A stretch of DNA of 64,000 nt from Pseudoips prasinana (lineage: Eukaryota; Arthropoda; Insecta; Lepidoptera; Nolidae): assembly GCA_951640165.1 (NCBI GenBank), contig OX621244.1:19672001-19736000 (forward strand), given 5' to 3'. The translations under genes and the position numbers were made by a program. Below the pieces are notes generated by a model. That model was not told the DNA's origin, made no database searches, and worked only from the letters and a program-made list of their open reading frames with translations. Shown here piece by piece: positions 33,715 to 45,197 of this stretch (position 1 is its first letter; every line of letters begins with the position of its first letter).

Positions 33715-35048
33715 ATGCATAAAATACACAGAAAATATCCAAAGCAACACAAATGTGTTCATGAACACAAATACTTCTTTGTTAGAAGTTTGAATCTGCA
33801 ACCTTCGGATCAGAAGGCAGGTACACTGTTTTAATCATATAATGTTATAAGCGTAAAGATCTTTTCTTTTTAAGCTTTCTTTGGTTTATTATAAGAACAA
33901 TTTGTTCAGTATTAGGTGTGTTTACACTCTAATCTTTCTAATCTGAGACAACATTTTATATAGGTACTGTTACTTTTATTTGGTCTACGTTATGTCAATA
34001 GCTAAATAATGATAAAGTATACATTACTAATTTGCAAAATCAACAACTATACAAATTCAACAACATTATTAATATAATATCATTTAGGTAAATATTAATT
34101 TTAACATTGCTATTGTGGAGTTTTTGTATGATTTGATGCTAATTAAACAGAAAACGTAATACGATGAATTCGTATTATATTTGGGGTTTTTCGGTTACTA
34201 ATATTGTCCATTATATAAGTTATAACTAGCTTAATATTTTACCATCAATGTATGCTCAGTGGTTTTTAGAAAATCTATGTGCAAAATACACGAGAAATTG
34301 TTTTACTTCTCATTTCTCATACAACATCTATGCCGATCAGCTGAGGCTTTAAATTTGGAAACTCTTTGTAAATGGTATTAAACATTGATTGGCCTACGCA
34401 GCAAACTGGTGTTTTGAAAATTCTGCAGTATCATAGGGCTAATTCTTTTTGACACATATTACATAAAAACATTAAGACAACAGTTACTACCTGCTATCGT
34501 TGTTGCAGTCCAAAGCTATTTTTAACTAATAAAAAAAAAACAGGATTTTAATCATCTATTGCGTTGATTCTTGAAAAAATATCTAATGAATATTTTTTTC
34601 TAATGAATTATGTAGTATGTTACCAGAACCACAATCCAGCAGGCGTGCGAATATAGATTTTTAACCAATAATGGGTTCATCAAAACTGATCTTCCATCCC
34701 AGAAATCGGTCTCAACAGCTGCTCAGCAACGGGAGGAGCCGTTAGACGGTCCTCCCATTTACAGCGCAAGCATGCATATGGTATCTATTCTGTTTACTTT
34801 ACTTAAAAATTACCGGGACAGGTGCTTTAAGAAGTGTAGAAACACAAAACATGTACTATACATCAGCTTGCATAATGAAAGCTACATTCTGTCATTTTGT
34901 ATATCCATACCTACGTATTATATGTACTTACGGTTTATGGATTAAAACGATTAAAACTGACCTACATGTGTAGGAACTCGATATTTATGGTTAATTATAA
35001 ACTGTTGATTTACAAAATTCTTGATACAATATTATTTATACTGTGCAG
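33715..35048. other. No gene supported; probable upstream intron or 5' flank of the host gene
   Basis: AT-rich, with a GC-richer patch at about 34670-34790. I looked for a signal-peptide exon ending one base into a codon and found no convincing candidate. Confidence 0.4.
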
Positions 35049-35178
35049 GTGGTGGGGGTGCACAGCTGGGTGAGTTGGAGACCTGCGACGCTGGCGAGCT
35101 TCAAGTCTGCGTCAAATTAATTCCTCGCACACCCGTTGGATTACCGAGAAATAAACATGAACTGGATGCTCATTGTCA
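35049..35178 (+). CDS. Host gene exon a
   Basis: Acceptor TTTATACTGTGCAG, donor GTTAGT. Encodes GAQLGELETCDAGELQVC and onward to DAHC. Ends two bases into a codon. Confidence 0.65.
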
Positions 35179-38100
35179 GTTAGTATTAATTTTGTACTGG
35201 TACTGGTTTAGTATTCTCGAAATAAGGTATATTACTTAGGTATTCCATAAAATCAAAATCACTATTCATTAACCAGGGTATTGCATAAATTTATCTGAAA
35301 TATGTGATTTAACATTATTGCCTGTGACCGTGCAGTAGATATTTAATGAGCTTATTGTAGGTTTGAATTATTATCATCAAATACCTTGCTTTTACTTGCT
35401 TTCATATTAGGCTCGGACCCCAATATAATCTGATGAAGCAAGCTACCAGGTAGGACATTTTTGTACTATTAAAGTTGTAAAATTTTTTTTCAAGATTGCC
35501 TAATTAGTGGAATGGGATATAGATTCTTCTTTTAAATCTTTTTCTTCAGTTTGATTTAAGGTTTACAAAAGTGGGGTTATATGCGGGGCTTAAGGCTGAG
35601 CCTAATTTTTATGCGAAAAACTGACAAAGAGCACGAACGGTCCCCAGGTGATCCCCGCACATTTGGTTAAAAATTAAAAAGATATCGTTCCCTTTATACC
35701 TATCTGAAATAATAATAGCTGAAAGTATCATTTACTTTTGGCAAACATCATTCAGAAACAATATACTTTAAGGGCATAATGAAGGGTTGACATGTAAATA
35801 CTCCATCCCACAGTGCGAATTCAGCACATTACCTATATCTATACTTACTGAGTACCAAAAAATATATTTTTATCATTTTTTTTAACAGCACGCCCGTTTT
35901 CGGGCATTTAATCCCTGTGTCGAGGGGTACTTAAAAAACATATAATAGACGGACACAAATTACATCCAGACTCAGAACAATTTATGGGTCACACAAATAG
36001 TTGTCCAGCGCGGGACTCGAACCTACGACACGAAGTGGCGAGGCGACAGTCTTAGCCGCTGCGCCACACGTGCAGTAAAAATCACTTACTTTATATCGTC
36101 AGTAATGGCTCGATGAATGTTGTCTACAGGGCTTACCAGACGGGTATGATGTGTATGGATGCGTGGATCAAGCGGTGCTTGCCCACAGACGGGCAGAAGT
36201 TATTGCAGCAGCAGATAGGCGGCGCACGCGCACTTATGCGGTTCCTGTGTTCAAATGATACTGCACTACGAAGAGGTACGGGTGCCTTAACGGTCGAATA
36301 CTTCAAAAGCAAAAACGAAAGCCTTGTATAATGTTTGTTATTCATCCGTTAGTCCAGACAAATTTCTCCGTAATCAAACTCATGACCTACGGATAAAAGA
36401 TTAAATTAATAATAATGGTTAAGAGGTGTAAAAACATTGTATAGCCTAAATAAACATTATTAAAAGCCACGTATAACAAATATTTAATCGCAAAATCACT
36501 AATCAAACCCTATAGGGTTCCCCCGTTTGCTTACTATATGCGATGTAGTTCTATTACGTAATAAATAGAAAATCTCATAAATCAGTGCTCCAACATGTTT
36601 AGAAAAGAAGGCAAAAAATAACAGTTTATTGGTTTCCTTATAATGTGGATTATATCATTGTAATTTTGGTTTTCCAGTAGCGATCATAAGATGAAAAGAT
36701 GATATGTTTAGTTGTTAGGTTAGATAAAAGTACTTTGGGGTCTGGTTATAAGGGAGCATTTTGTTTATTTTTTTTTTATTTCTGAGTTTTGTTAGTACTA
36801 AACTAGCATGTATCATTAGTACGTCTATCTGACAAAATTGTCAGGTGAAGCAGTGAAAGATTTATAGTCTAGCAGCTGGAAACGCCATGTCATAAAAATA
36901 TAATCTAATAATATCCATATCTGATTCTACTGATAACAGCAGGTTAGGTAACCGGATTCAGGTAAGACCGCTAGCTTATTCTAAGCAAAATGGTATTCAG
37001 GTAAGGAATATGAGTTAAGCTTAGAATTCCTGGGATTTTCTTACGTGAATAAATCATATAGAGTGTTGCAAGCGGACACTTATAAGCAGTCACCTGACCT
37101 GACAAACCTTTGTGGCTTGTCAACCAAATGGCGCATCGTTACTTATACCCATTCAATAAAATTGGTGTCTTACCAACAATCATATAAAAAGGGTGTCATA
37201 ATTGAGGCCTTTGTCAAACTATTTTACAAGAAAGACTCAAGAAGGCTCTTAAATAATGGACCCATTTAGAGATGGTTATTATTTTTTAAAACAGTCCTAT
37301 ATCCTATATATTGTTCTTCTCTTGCCTGATGATTGTAAATTCATTACCCAGTGAATCCACCCCCAAGCGCATGTAATGATATATAGTTATTCTTTGCAAC
37401 ATAAGTCTTTTCACGGTATGCGATAAGGAAGTTTTATGTTCTTGTTTATTATGTCATAGGGAAAATGTTTCTCACATAGGTAAATTTACAGATTTCCTAA
37501 GAGAGCCTACTTGCTGGGGTCGCGTGTCTTCAGAGTGGACTCGCTGTGTGGATGAGCTACAGTTCGCCGTGAGAGAGAGTACGGAGCGCGCTCAGCAGCA
37601 ACTTGCATATTTCAATAGGAATGCCGAATTGTGCTGGTAATTGTGTAATAGAGTTAGAGAATGAGGGGCCTCGTTGGTCTAGCGGTAACGTGTTCAACCG
37701 CAGATAATGAGGTTCTGGGTTCAAATCCCGGGTCGGGCCGAAAAGTGATTTTGGTATTTTTCCGTAAAAAGAAATTTCTCAGTATCATCCCGAAGTCTGG
37801 GAGTTGGCGGTATTACATCCCCGTGCCTCGGAGAGCACGTAAAGTCGTCGGTCCTGTGCCTGACCTCTTTCCGGTCGTGTCGTTAGTCGTCCCATCGGAT
37901 CTTGCGTACACACTTGAGCACTTTAATATGTCCCGCACAGATGGCTAGTCTCCATTGAGACTGGCCGCCGTGGTCGTAATTCGTCTAGGAGTACATAATT
38001 AATAGAGTTTCAATTTAACAAGAGATATGTCGTTAACGAGAAACTGCTGCCAGTAGAGCTGTGCTTAAATTTAACAGAGACAACTATGCCGGTAATATAT

Positions 38101-39222
38101 TAGTGCTCAAGTATGCGGAAATTCACAGATGCACATGCCTTCTTCGCGTTCATTGGTTGTGAAGGATCGCTGCGACATTGGTTTGCAAGGGTGAGTCATA
38201 TAGATACTCACTTTTATGAACCATTGTGATCCGAAACAACCAAGGAACGTGAAGAAGTCACGTGACTGTACGAGCCCTCCGAGGCATATGGAGTGTAACT
38301 CCGCCAATTTCTAGACCCCGCGCTGAAAATGTCCAATAACTCTTTTATCGGGATTTACCATAAGCTTATTATTTCATGTTAAACACGATATCGCTAGATC
38401 AACGCGGTATTCAAATTAATAAGTAGACAACACATGTCAACAGTAGAAAGAAATATATACTACAATGGTGAATCATCTATTAGCGTACAAGAGCACTTTT
38501 CTAATCGTATCTACGGCATAATTATGTACCTACAGACGCCAGCACATCCAGCTACCCCAATCTGTCAAATTTCTTTTATAGATTTTCAACTTTATCACAT
38601 AAACATAAGGTTCACTTTCAATTGGGGAAATTTTACAGATTGGGGTAGCTTGATGTGCTGGCGTCTGTACATACATTTTAACTTTAGCTACGTTCTTTCA
38701 AACATATTAATTACTAGCAGTGCCTCGCAGATTTACCCGCATTACACTTTATAAATTATAGCCTATGTGTTAATCCAGGATGTCAGCTAACTCTATACCA
38801 AATTTTATTAAAATCGCTCCAGCCGTTTAGACGTGAAGAACATAATATTAGTGTGATAGCCTATGTGTTATTCGCAAATATATGCTATGTCCGGCAGCTT
38901 TTGCGTGAATGAGTAACAAACATACACACTCACGCACTCGCAATCTTTCGCGTTTATAATATTAGTGTGATAAACTAAAAAAATAAACCTATGTTTATTT
39001 TATAGCGCACGAGACGACTTCATAACATGCGTAGCGGACGCTGGGCAGTCGTGTTCGTCAAGAGCTGGCACGCTGCTCCGGCGCATGGCGTGGGTGTTGG
39101 CGCAAGACGTGGCCGCCTGCAACCTGCAGCCGCATATCTACTGCGCTGCGTCCTCGCCACCCATCACAGCGCCACTACTCACCGCCATTTACGGTGTTTT
39201 ATTCTACCCACCACGCATGTAA
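35049..39222 (+). CDS. Spliced host gene, cysteine-rich probably secreted protein (5' end missing)
   Basis: Four exons with AG/GT borders join in phase: 35049-35178, 36130-36275, 37504-37636 and 39006-39222 (TAA at 39220-39222). They give about 208 residues. Cysteines recur throughout: ETCDAGELQVC, DAHCQAYQTGMMC, IKRC, FLC, PTCW, TRCVDE, ELCC, ITCVADAGQSC, AACNLQPHIYC. Between them are amphipathic helical stretches such as KLLQQQIGGARALMRF. The layout suggests a disulfide-bonded extracellular helical protein, reminiscent of uncharacterised insect secreted proteins. The hydrophobic C-terminus (TAPLLTAIYGVLFYP) could be a GPI-anchor signal. The first visible exon begins two bases into a codon, so at least one upstream exon with the start and signal peptide is missing. 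SINEs occupy introns 1 and 2; a foldback repeat and a Helitron-like repeat also lie between exons 3 and 4. Function is unknown. Confidence 0.75.
35884..36076 (-). repeat. tRNA-derived SINE, family C
   Basis: The most intact family C head: antisense box B in GCGGGACTCGAACCTACGAC, and box A side CCGCTGCGCCACACGTGC. It sits in intron 1, about 50 bp before exon b. Confidence 0.8.
36130..36275 (+). CDS. Host gene exon b
   Basis: Acceptor TTGTCTACAG, donor GTACGG. Encodes AYQTGMMCMDAWIKRCLPTD to NDTALRR. Its first base completes the codon left open by exon a. Confidence 0.75.
37504..37636 (+). CDS. Host gene exon c
   Basis: Acceptor TTTCCTAAGAG, donor GTAATT. Encodes PTCWGRVSSEWTRCVDELQF to NRNAELC. 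Both phases match the neighbouring exons. A SINE starts 25 bp past the donor. Confidence 0.72.
37661..37985 (+). repeat. tRNA-derived SINE, family B, full length
   Basis: A 72-bp tRNA-like head starts GCCTCGTTGGTCTAGCGGTA (box A) and contains GGTTCAAATCC (box B). The body has GGAGAGCACGTAAAGTCGTC, CCCATCGGATC and the 3' block GGCTAGTCTCCATTGAGACT. No anticodon-stem function is implied. It lies in intron 2 of the host gene. Confidence 0.85.
38523..38673. repeat. Foldback element, about 47-bp arms
   Basis: CAGACGCCAGCACATCCAGC and CTACCCCAATCTGT on the left are mirrored by ACAGATTGGGGTAGC and GATGTGCTGGCGTCTG on the right, with about 55 bp between. Intronic. Confidence 0.75.
38714..38970 (-). 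mobile_element. Nonautonomous Helitron-like element
   Basis: On the minus strand it begins TC (TCACACTAATATTATAAACG) after an A and ends CTAG before a T, with a GC-rich hairpin-like stretch just inside the end (ATGCGGGTAAATCTGCGAGG). This fits Helitron ends and A/T insertion. An internal copy of the TAATATTAGTGTGA end at 38851 suggests end duplication. Confidence 0.55.
39006..39222 (+). CDS. Host gene exon d (terminal)
   Basis: Acceptor GTTTATTTTATAG. Encodes ARDDFITCVADAGQSC and ends PPRM-stop. GC content is much higher than in the flanks. Confidence 0.72.
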
Positions 39223-40984
39223 TTTCAATTTGTTGTATTTTTACGTCCGATGTGCAGGCATCAAATGGTTTGATGTACAGCCTAATGGTATCTCTCTTAT
39301 TTCGTAACAGAAAATTAAATCGGATACAAGAATTATTTATGTATTTCTGACATATGCTTCAGAATCAATCAATATTTTAAATGTTCATGTAAAATAATCC
39401 AATTCAGTGTAATTAAATTAATTGGACATTGGATATATTTTTTATCTATTAACAATCTTTAAATTGTTCATAGATAAAAAAAATATCCAATGTCCAATTA
39501 AATTAATTTTATAGCGAATTCAATGTCTCAGTTCAGGATGGTATTACGATTGTATTAAAATAGATACGTATAATGCAAATTATATTGATGAAATCAGTTA
39601 AAAATACTGCTAGTCATTTGTTGATGGTGCTTAAATTCGAGTACCTATTCTTTTCTTTAATGCAAATTGGCACCCATTTGTCATATATTTTTACTAAAAA
39701 GGTTGTTTAAGAAAAATCATGACGTTTACTAACACACCCCTGCTATGACGTCTTTACGTTTTTTGCTACACTTATGCGGCGTGTATTTCAGTCTATTGTT
39801 TTTTTTATGTGGTATTTTTATATGAACTGGGCTGAACGCACAAGTGAGTTGACGAGCACATGGCTCAAGTACTTAAGACGCGTTACGTACCATAGTAAAA
39901 ACGAATTGTTTGGGGTATGAAGATATTAGTGCGTTGGGGCACCGAGATATGCATGGTGGGCAGTGAATGTGTTAATGGGTGTTCAATCTAGGTACAGCTC
40001 AACTTCTGTTAGGTTAGGTATTTCTTGGTAACTAATATAATGTGCTCAGTTTTATTGATTTACATACACTAGTACCTCCCGTTATTTATGTTACTCAAGC
40101 AGTTGGTTATCTAATAATATTATCAATAACTATAAAGGTATAATAAATGGATTATGCACAATACTATACAATACCGTTTACTACCTAATGAAATTTCTTT
40201 TGAACGAAATGTTATGTTAAATTATTTAATTAAATCTATTTTTTTGCAAACTTGAGAGGTTGCATGGCATTTATCACTGGTTAAATGAGTCATGTCATTA
40301 ATTTTGAAATTATGAGATGCTTATATTTAAATAAACATAAAACTGCGGTCTTTATTCATTTTCCATTAATAGTGAAGAGAGGAGGAATGAATGGAACATT
40401 TATTAAAGCGTGATTAAAATTGCGTCATTCCAGGATAAAAGCAGGCATCGTTAATTGAAATTTAAATACTGTTGAAAATTAATAAAACATCAATTTGTTT
40501 TATTGAATTACTTATAGCAGCGACAAACAAATACATAGGTATAACTATATATTTTAAATTTGTTAAAATATAATAAATGTATGTAAGTGATGGCGAACTA
40601 TAGTTCTTTGTCATGGTTTATTAATTGTTAAGATAAGTATTCCATACTTGTCTTAAGAAAAGCCTCCGGGTATCAAAATTATTTGTTACTAGGTTTAAGA
40701 TTTATTTTGTAATAATTGTTTTATATTGGTAGTAAATAAATTTATTAGTAAAGAACTAGCGAGTTTTTATTTTCTTTTGCCCTAAATCATAATATATCTA
40801 CAATAAGAGCGTTTCTTTCAGAAAAGTAACTTATTTAAGTAGCGACCTTCAAAATCACTTTTTCACATATTAGTGAGGTAAAGATGAAAAGTTTTATTAT
40901 AATCTATAGGTACATATAATAAAATCGTAGGAAAGTCAAAACTGTACATTGAATATTTTTTTAAAAGGATACTTGGGGCGTGAT
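39223..40984. other. 3' flank of host gene and AT-rich sequence
   Basis: Probably contains the host 3' UTR; several AATAAA-like hexamers occur, so the cleavage site cannot be chosen. No further coding seen. Confidence 0.4.
39411..39507. repeat. 46-bp inverted repeat, 4-5 nt loop
   Basis: AATTAATTGGACATTGGATA and the following TTTTTTATCTAT are mirrored by ATAGATAAAAAA and TATCCAATGTCCAATTAAAT. Nearly perfect. Confidence 0.85.
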
Positions 40985-41219
40985 TTACAATCGATATGGA
41001 AGCCAAAAATATAGTTTTTAGAATTTTTGTCTGTTTGTCTGTATGTATGTCCGGGCTAAACTCAAAAAGTACTGCATGGATTTACTTCAAATTTTGCATG
41101 AACATTACTAAGAGGTCGGGTCACCATATAGGCTACATGTTATCACGCTATCACCTACGGGGGAGGAGCTGTGATAATTTATAAAGTTTAACGCGGGTAA
41201 AACCGCGGGGCACAGCTAG
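40985..41219 (+). mobile_element. Helitron-like element, 3' part
   Basis: It ends CTAG (41216-41219) before T, with the hairpin CGCGGGTAAAACCGCG just upstream, the usual Helitron 3' arrangement. The 62-residue ORF over it is not credible. Confidence 0.55.
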
Positions 41220-41381
41220 TAATAAAATATGTTAGTGCCCAAAGGCTTTTTGTCAGGTGTATTTAAAGTTAATTAGCTAGTCATAAATATACCCCTAAAA
41301 CCAGAGTGCATTATTTAGCTTACTGATGATTTCTTGGATTTATTTCAGAAAAAAACACTATTAGTGAGATATGGTTCAATT

Positions 41382-41432
41382 TTTCTGTGATCATTTATAG
41401 ACGTTTGCGTCGTCTATAAATGATCACAGAAA
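41382..41432. repeat. 22-bp palindrome, 7-nt loop
   Basis: CTGTGATCATTTATAGACG is mirrored by CGTCTATAAATGATCACAG. Confidence 0.85.
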
Positions 41433-41434
41433 AA

Positions 41435-42185
41435 AATTTGTGTAAATACACAATTTAAGCGCGATAAAACAGACGTAAAATATGTATTATAAAGTGATGC
41501 TCTTCACTCTATATCAATATGTTATAGCTTGCTCCTATACTTCACCTCCTGTTGAAATATCAAGTTTATTTTTATAAATATTAGTCAATTAATTTTTTAA
41601 AAACAATATAATTCTCTAAATAAATCGTACGAAAAACTCGATTTCAATGGGAACTTTTAATGATTTAGCTTTTTAGTGTTAGTTGCAGTGTTGAAGACTA
41701 ATTACAGATACAATACGATACAAATACAGAGTAATCACAGTACTAGGTCTCTATGGGTATTAGCACTAGTCACTCCCCGGCACTATCTAGCTCTACTCAC
41801 AGAAGGGGAATTCGCTTTTAATTGAAAATTATGATTGTATAAATGTACTTTAACAGAACTGCTCTTTTTGAGTTAAAAGTAGTGATATTAGTTTAAAATA
41901 ATATTTATTTATTTTGTCATTTATTTAGTACACTATCAAATTTTCGTTTGAGGAAAATGGAAACTATGGACTATGGAAAATCTGAATATAAAATGCCATC
42001 TAAAACATCAATAACATTTGAAATTCAATTTGCTTGTTAGCGGTGTGCTTCGATTTGTAATTCAAATTAAATACATTTTAAGATTAAATATGATTTGTAA
42101 TTTAACGTTGCCATACGTTATGTACCAGTACTTAATTAAGTTAAAGTACGTATTTCCGATAAAATTTTCGAGTGCCTCATATTAT
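41435..42185. other. No gene seen
   Basis: AT-rich, no ORF or recognised repeat. Confidence 0.45.
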
Positions 42186-42189
42186 TACT

Positions 42190-42405
42190 ACTAGACTAAT
42201 CATCATCATCATCATAATCATCATATCAGCCAAAAGACGTCCACTGCTGGACAAAGGCCTCCCCCAAAGATCTCCACAATTGCCGGTCTTGCGCTATCCG
42301 CATCCATCGATTTCCAGCGACCCGCACAAGATCATCGGTCCATCTTGTAGGGGGCCTGCCCACGCTGCGTCTTCCGGTTTGTGGTCGCCACTCGCGAACC
42401 TTTCG
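42190..42405 (-). pseudogene. RTE-clade LINE 3' end fragment
   Basis: On the left is a (CAT)n tail, the antisense of the 3' ATG repeat. Then come CGTCCACTGCTGGACAAAGG and sequence that translates in reverse to the RT C-terminal tail also seen at 33010-33130. Confidence 0.7.
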
Positions 42406-42625
42406 AAAACCAAGAAGAAGAAAGGTTCTCGAGTGACTAGACTAATAAACAACTAAATATTACAAATAGATTGACTAATTGCTAATTACAAGTTGAGGGT
42501 GCACGTATTTTACTCGCGCAAGTAAATGTTTTATAGGATTAAATATTATTAAATAATATAATTGATTAAATAATTGAATTCACTTTCCAAATATGTGCAA
42601 GTTTCCATTCCCATATTATTTCTAA

Positions 42626-42818
42626 CTAGCTGTGCCCCGCGATTTTTACCACGTTAAACTTTATAAATTATAGCCAATGTGTTAATCCAGGGCGTCTGCT
42701 AACTCCATAGCAAATTTTATTACAATCACTCCTGCTGTTTAGAAGTGAAGAGGTAACAAACATACACACACACAGTCACAAACTTTAGTTTTTATAATAT
42801 TAGTGTGTTGTGTGTTGA
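42626..42818 (-). mobile_element. Nonautonomous Helitron-like element
   Basis: The minus strand ends GCGGGGCACAGCTAGT and begins near CACACTAATATTATAAAAAC. Same family as 38714-38970. Confidence 0.5.
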
Positions 42819-42969
42819 CAACAAAACATAGGAAAGAACAGTTTTTCCTGTTTATATCTGCCGTGTGGCTGACAAAACATCACTACCCCATCTGATCCTT
42901 ACGACACGTAGAACTCAACTCGTGGTAATAAATTAAATAAAAAGGTTTTTATTCACGTAGACTTTAATT

Positions 42970-43035
42970 TTTCGTTAAGATTAAGTTTAAGATTTCGTTC
43001 AAACCAATTTTCGTTGTTAGTTTCTATGTACATCA
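42970..43035. repeat. Fragment of the 24201-24533 foldback family
   Basis: GATTTCGTTCAAACCAATTT then TCGTTGTTAG matches one inner arm of the foldback MITE. Confidence 0.5.
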
Positions 43036-43039
43036 TATA

Positions 43040-43885
43040 TTTTTTTTAGTTGTATCATTCTCTTATTTTAGAAGTTACAGGGGGGGGCGGGGGGGCACTA
43101 ATTTTACCACTTTGGAAGTGTCTCTCGCGCAAACTATTCAGTTTAGACAAAAATGATATTAGAAACCTCAAAATGATTTTTAAAGACATATCCATAGACA
43201 TCCCACATGTACGGGTACTGTAATAACCCACCCCCCTGTCGGAAGACTGTCGTGAAGTCTGTACTCTTACCTAACCTCTGCTGATATACTAGTGTGAGGT
43301 TTTATTTAATTAATAATTTTTAGTTGAGTTTTAGTTGGGCGTGATCGTCTATATTGAGTTTTATAGGGCGCGTGATCGTCTAGATTAAATTAACATAATA
43401 TTCTAATACATCCTATATTCATACCTTAGTTTTTATAAATTTAATTAATGCCGTTTTAAAAGAAAAGTGCTGTAAATAAACATCTTAGTTCGAATTGTTG
43501 TTAAACACAGTATATGGTTCCAAGTTTCAGTAATGATTCGTGAAAATAAAATAATATATGGGCTATTTTCTACAACTTACCCCGGGTTTCAGCTACCGCG
43601 TGTATAGGCTGGAAAATGGTTTTCACACGAGTCCTGTAGGATGAAGCGGAAAATGCAAAACTACTGTCTACTTAATCTTAACATAGCTCGTAATAATTTG
43701 TAAAGAAATATTATCAATGCGTTATGATGAGTTAACCATGATTTCCTAAAATTATTAATATCAGTTATTTTATTTATTTCATAGTCTCAGGGTCATTGTC
43801 AAGGTCATGTGTCATCAAGAGTGTGTCAGAAATAGTTAACTTATATATATATGTATATTCAGATACTGTTGATTGTAAAATCCCA
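43040..43885. other. Noncoding; G-run and small tandem duplication
   Basis: G8CG7 at about 43080-43096. A duplicated unit of about 31 bp with GCGTGATCGTCTA at 43326-43386. No ORF. Confidence 0.5.
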
Positions 43886-43889
43886 CTCA

Positions 43890-44867
43890 TGTGATTGTGA
43901 ATTAACTCAGTAATTCAGTTATATGAGATTTTGTTAATTTTACGCTAATGGCAATTACTTTGAGCTTTCGCAATTATTCACGTTATCTGAGAGAAATGTT
44001 TCGGTAGCTTATATCTATCTTCTCGATAATTTAAGTCGTAACATGCGTGTATGCGTACATGTGTGTTTGTCTGAATATGAGAATACTCGGATAGTTGCTA
44101 GATCTAAGTAATCTATAGCCATAATAGTTTGAGTATAGGGTATGTTTCGGTGATTTATAATATGGGCCGATCACAGACGTGTGCTCAAAATGCTGTAACA
44201 GTAGGCTTGCTTCTAGCGCGTCCCGCGTTGGATGAGAGACTCTGTCTGTGTAGGCATCTAGGGCCTTCACATGGACGTGACCCGCGTAGGGCAAACAGAT
44301 ATCTCCCACACATGACTTATCGCATGCCCGCTTGTTTAGACAGTCTACACATATAGGGATTACACGCTGTCGACACTATAGTATATAATAAAATTATTGC
44401 GATATGTTAGAATATAACAATCCCGATTGTAACCGGCGCGCGACAGTTCTAATACTAACGAAATATTCCTACTATGCATAAAAATAACCGTGTTACTTCC
44501 CTTTCCAAACCAATTCCCTTTTTTTTTAGTCTTTCGATAGAAACCAATAAATATTGTTTAGGGTCGAGACACTTGCACATGATGTCTCAAGTGGTCACCA
44601 AATTTCTAATACCTCGATGATTTTTTGTTGTGTCACTTATCGACTAGAGTTTTATGGGCTCTTGAATTTAAAATTCTTAGCTAAACCCACAACGATAAAC
44701 ATTAATTTTTTGCCTACATTCTACGGCTGATTATCGTGAGAAACTTGGAGTGCATTCATTTACTTGAGGTCCTATATAATGCTTATGTACTTGCCAGTAC
44801 CTACCATATTCAAACACATAGATAGATATTTCTGCATCCTTTAAGCATGGGGTATCGTACTACTACA
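43890..44867 (-). repeat. 3' LTR of the gypsy-type element
   Basis: The right border is TG on the minus strand directly after the polypurine tract; the left border at 43890 is TG (CA at the minus-strand end). 43897-44398 matches 63185-63928 with few differences apart from an insertion there. The last 469 bp (44399-44867) have no partner in the window because the right copy changes sequence and then the window ends. Confidence 0.75.
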
Positions 44868-44880
44868 TCCCCCTCCCTTT
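44868..44880 (-). other. Polypurine tract
   Basis: The minus strand reads AAAGGGAGGGGGA immediately before the LTR TG. It primes plus-strand DNA synthesis in LTR elements. Confidence 0.75.
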
Positions 44881-45197
44881 GTCACAAACGAAACGTTTAA
44901 AAGTTTAGTTTGCAGACAAACTGTACTAATTTAGTAAGAAATGAAAGAAGTGTATTGTTCTGTAATTCATCTTTTAATATTCAACTTTTGGATTAAACTA
45001 GTTTATAAATCCTATGCTACATTTTTTTTTTATAATTTTACTCTTATTCTACTTAATCTAAACAATACTATCCTATGCCGTAATGTTTTTTTTATTTTTT
45101 TTTAGTTATTAGTTTATTTTTTTTAGGAAATTTACTACATAATCCCCTCAATATAAGATGTTATAGCTTACTTTCTAAATGTATATAATATAGAGTT
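44881..45197. other. 3' untranslated internal region of the gypsy-type element
   Basis: Between the integrase stop and the polypurine tract. T-rich on the plus strand, no ORF. Confidence 0.5.

Noticed and set aside
43080..43096. G-quadruplex-like G8CG7 run as a regulatory element
   Set aside because: No gene or promoter context; a simple-sequence explanation suffices.
44031..44356. Overlapping ORFs on both strands at 44031-44356
   Set aside because: They lie inside the LTR, and the paired LTR at 63.7 kb does not preserve the frames.
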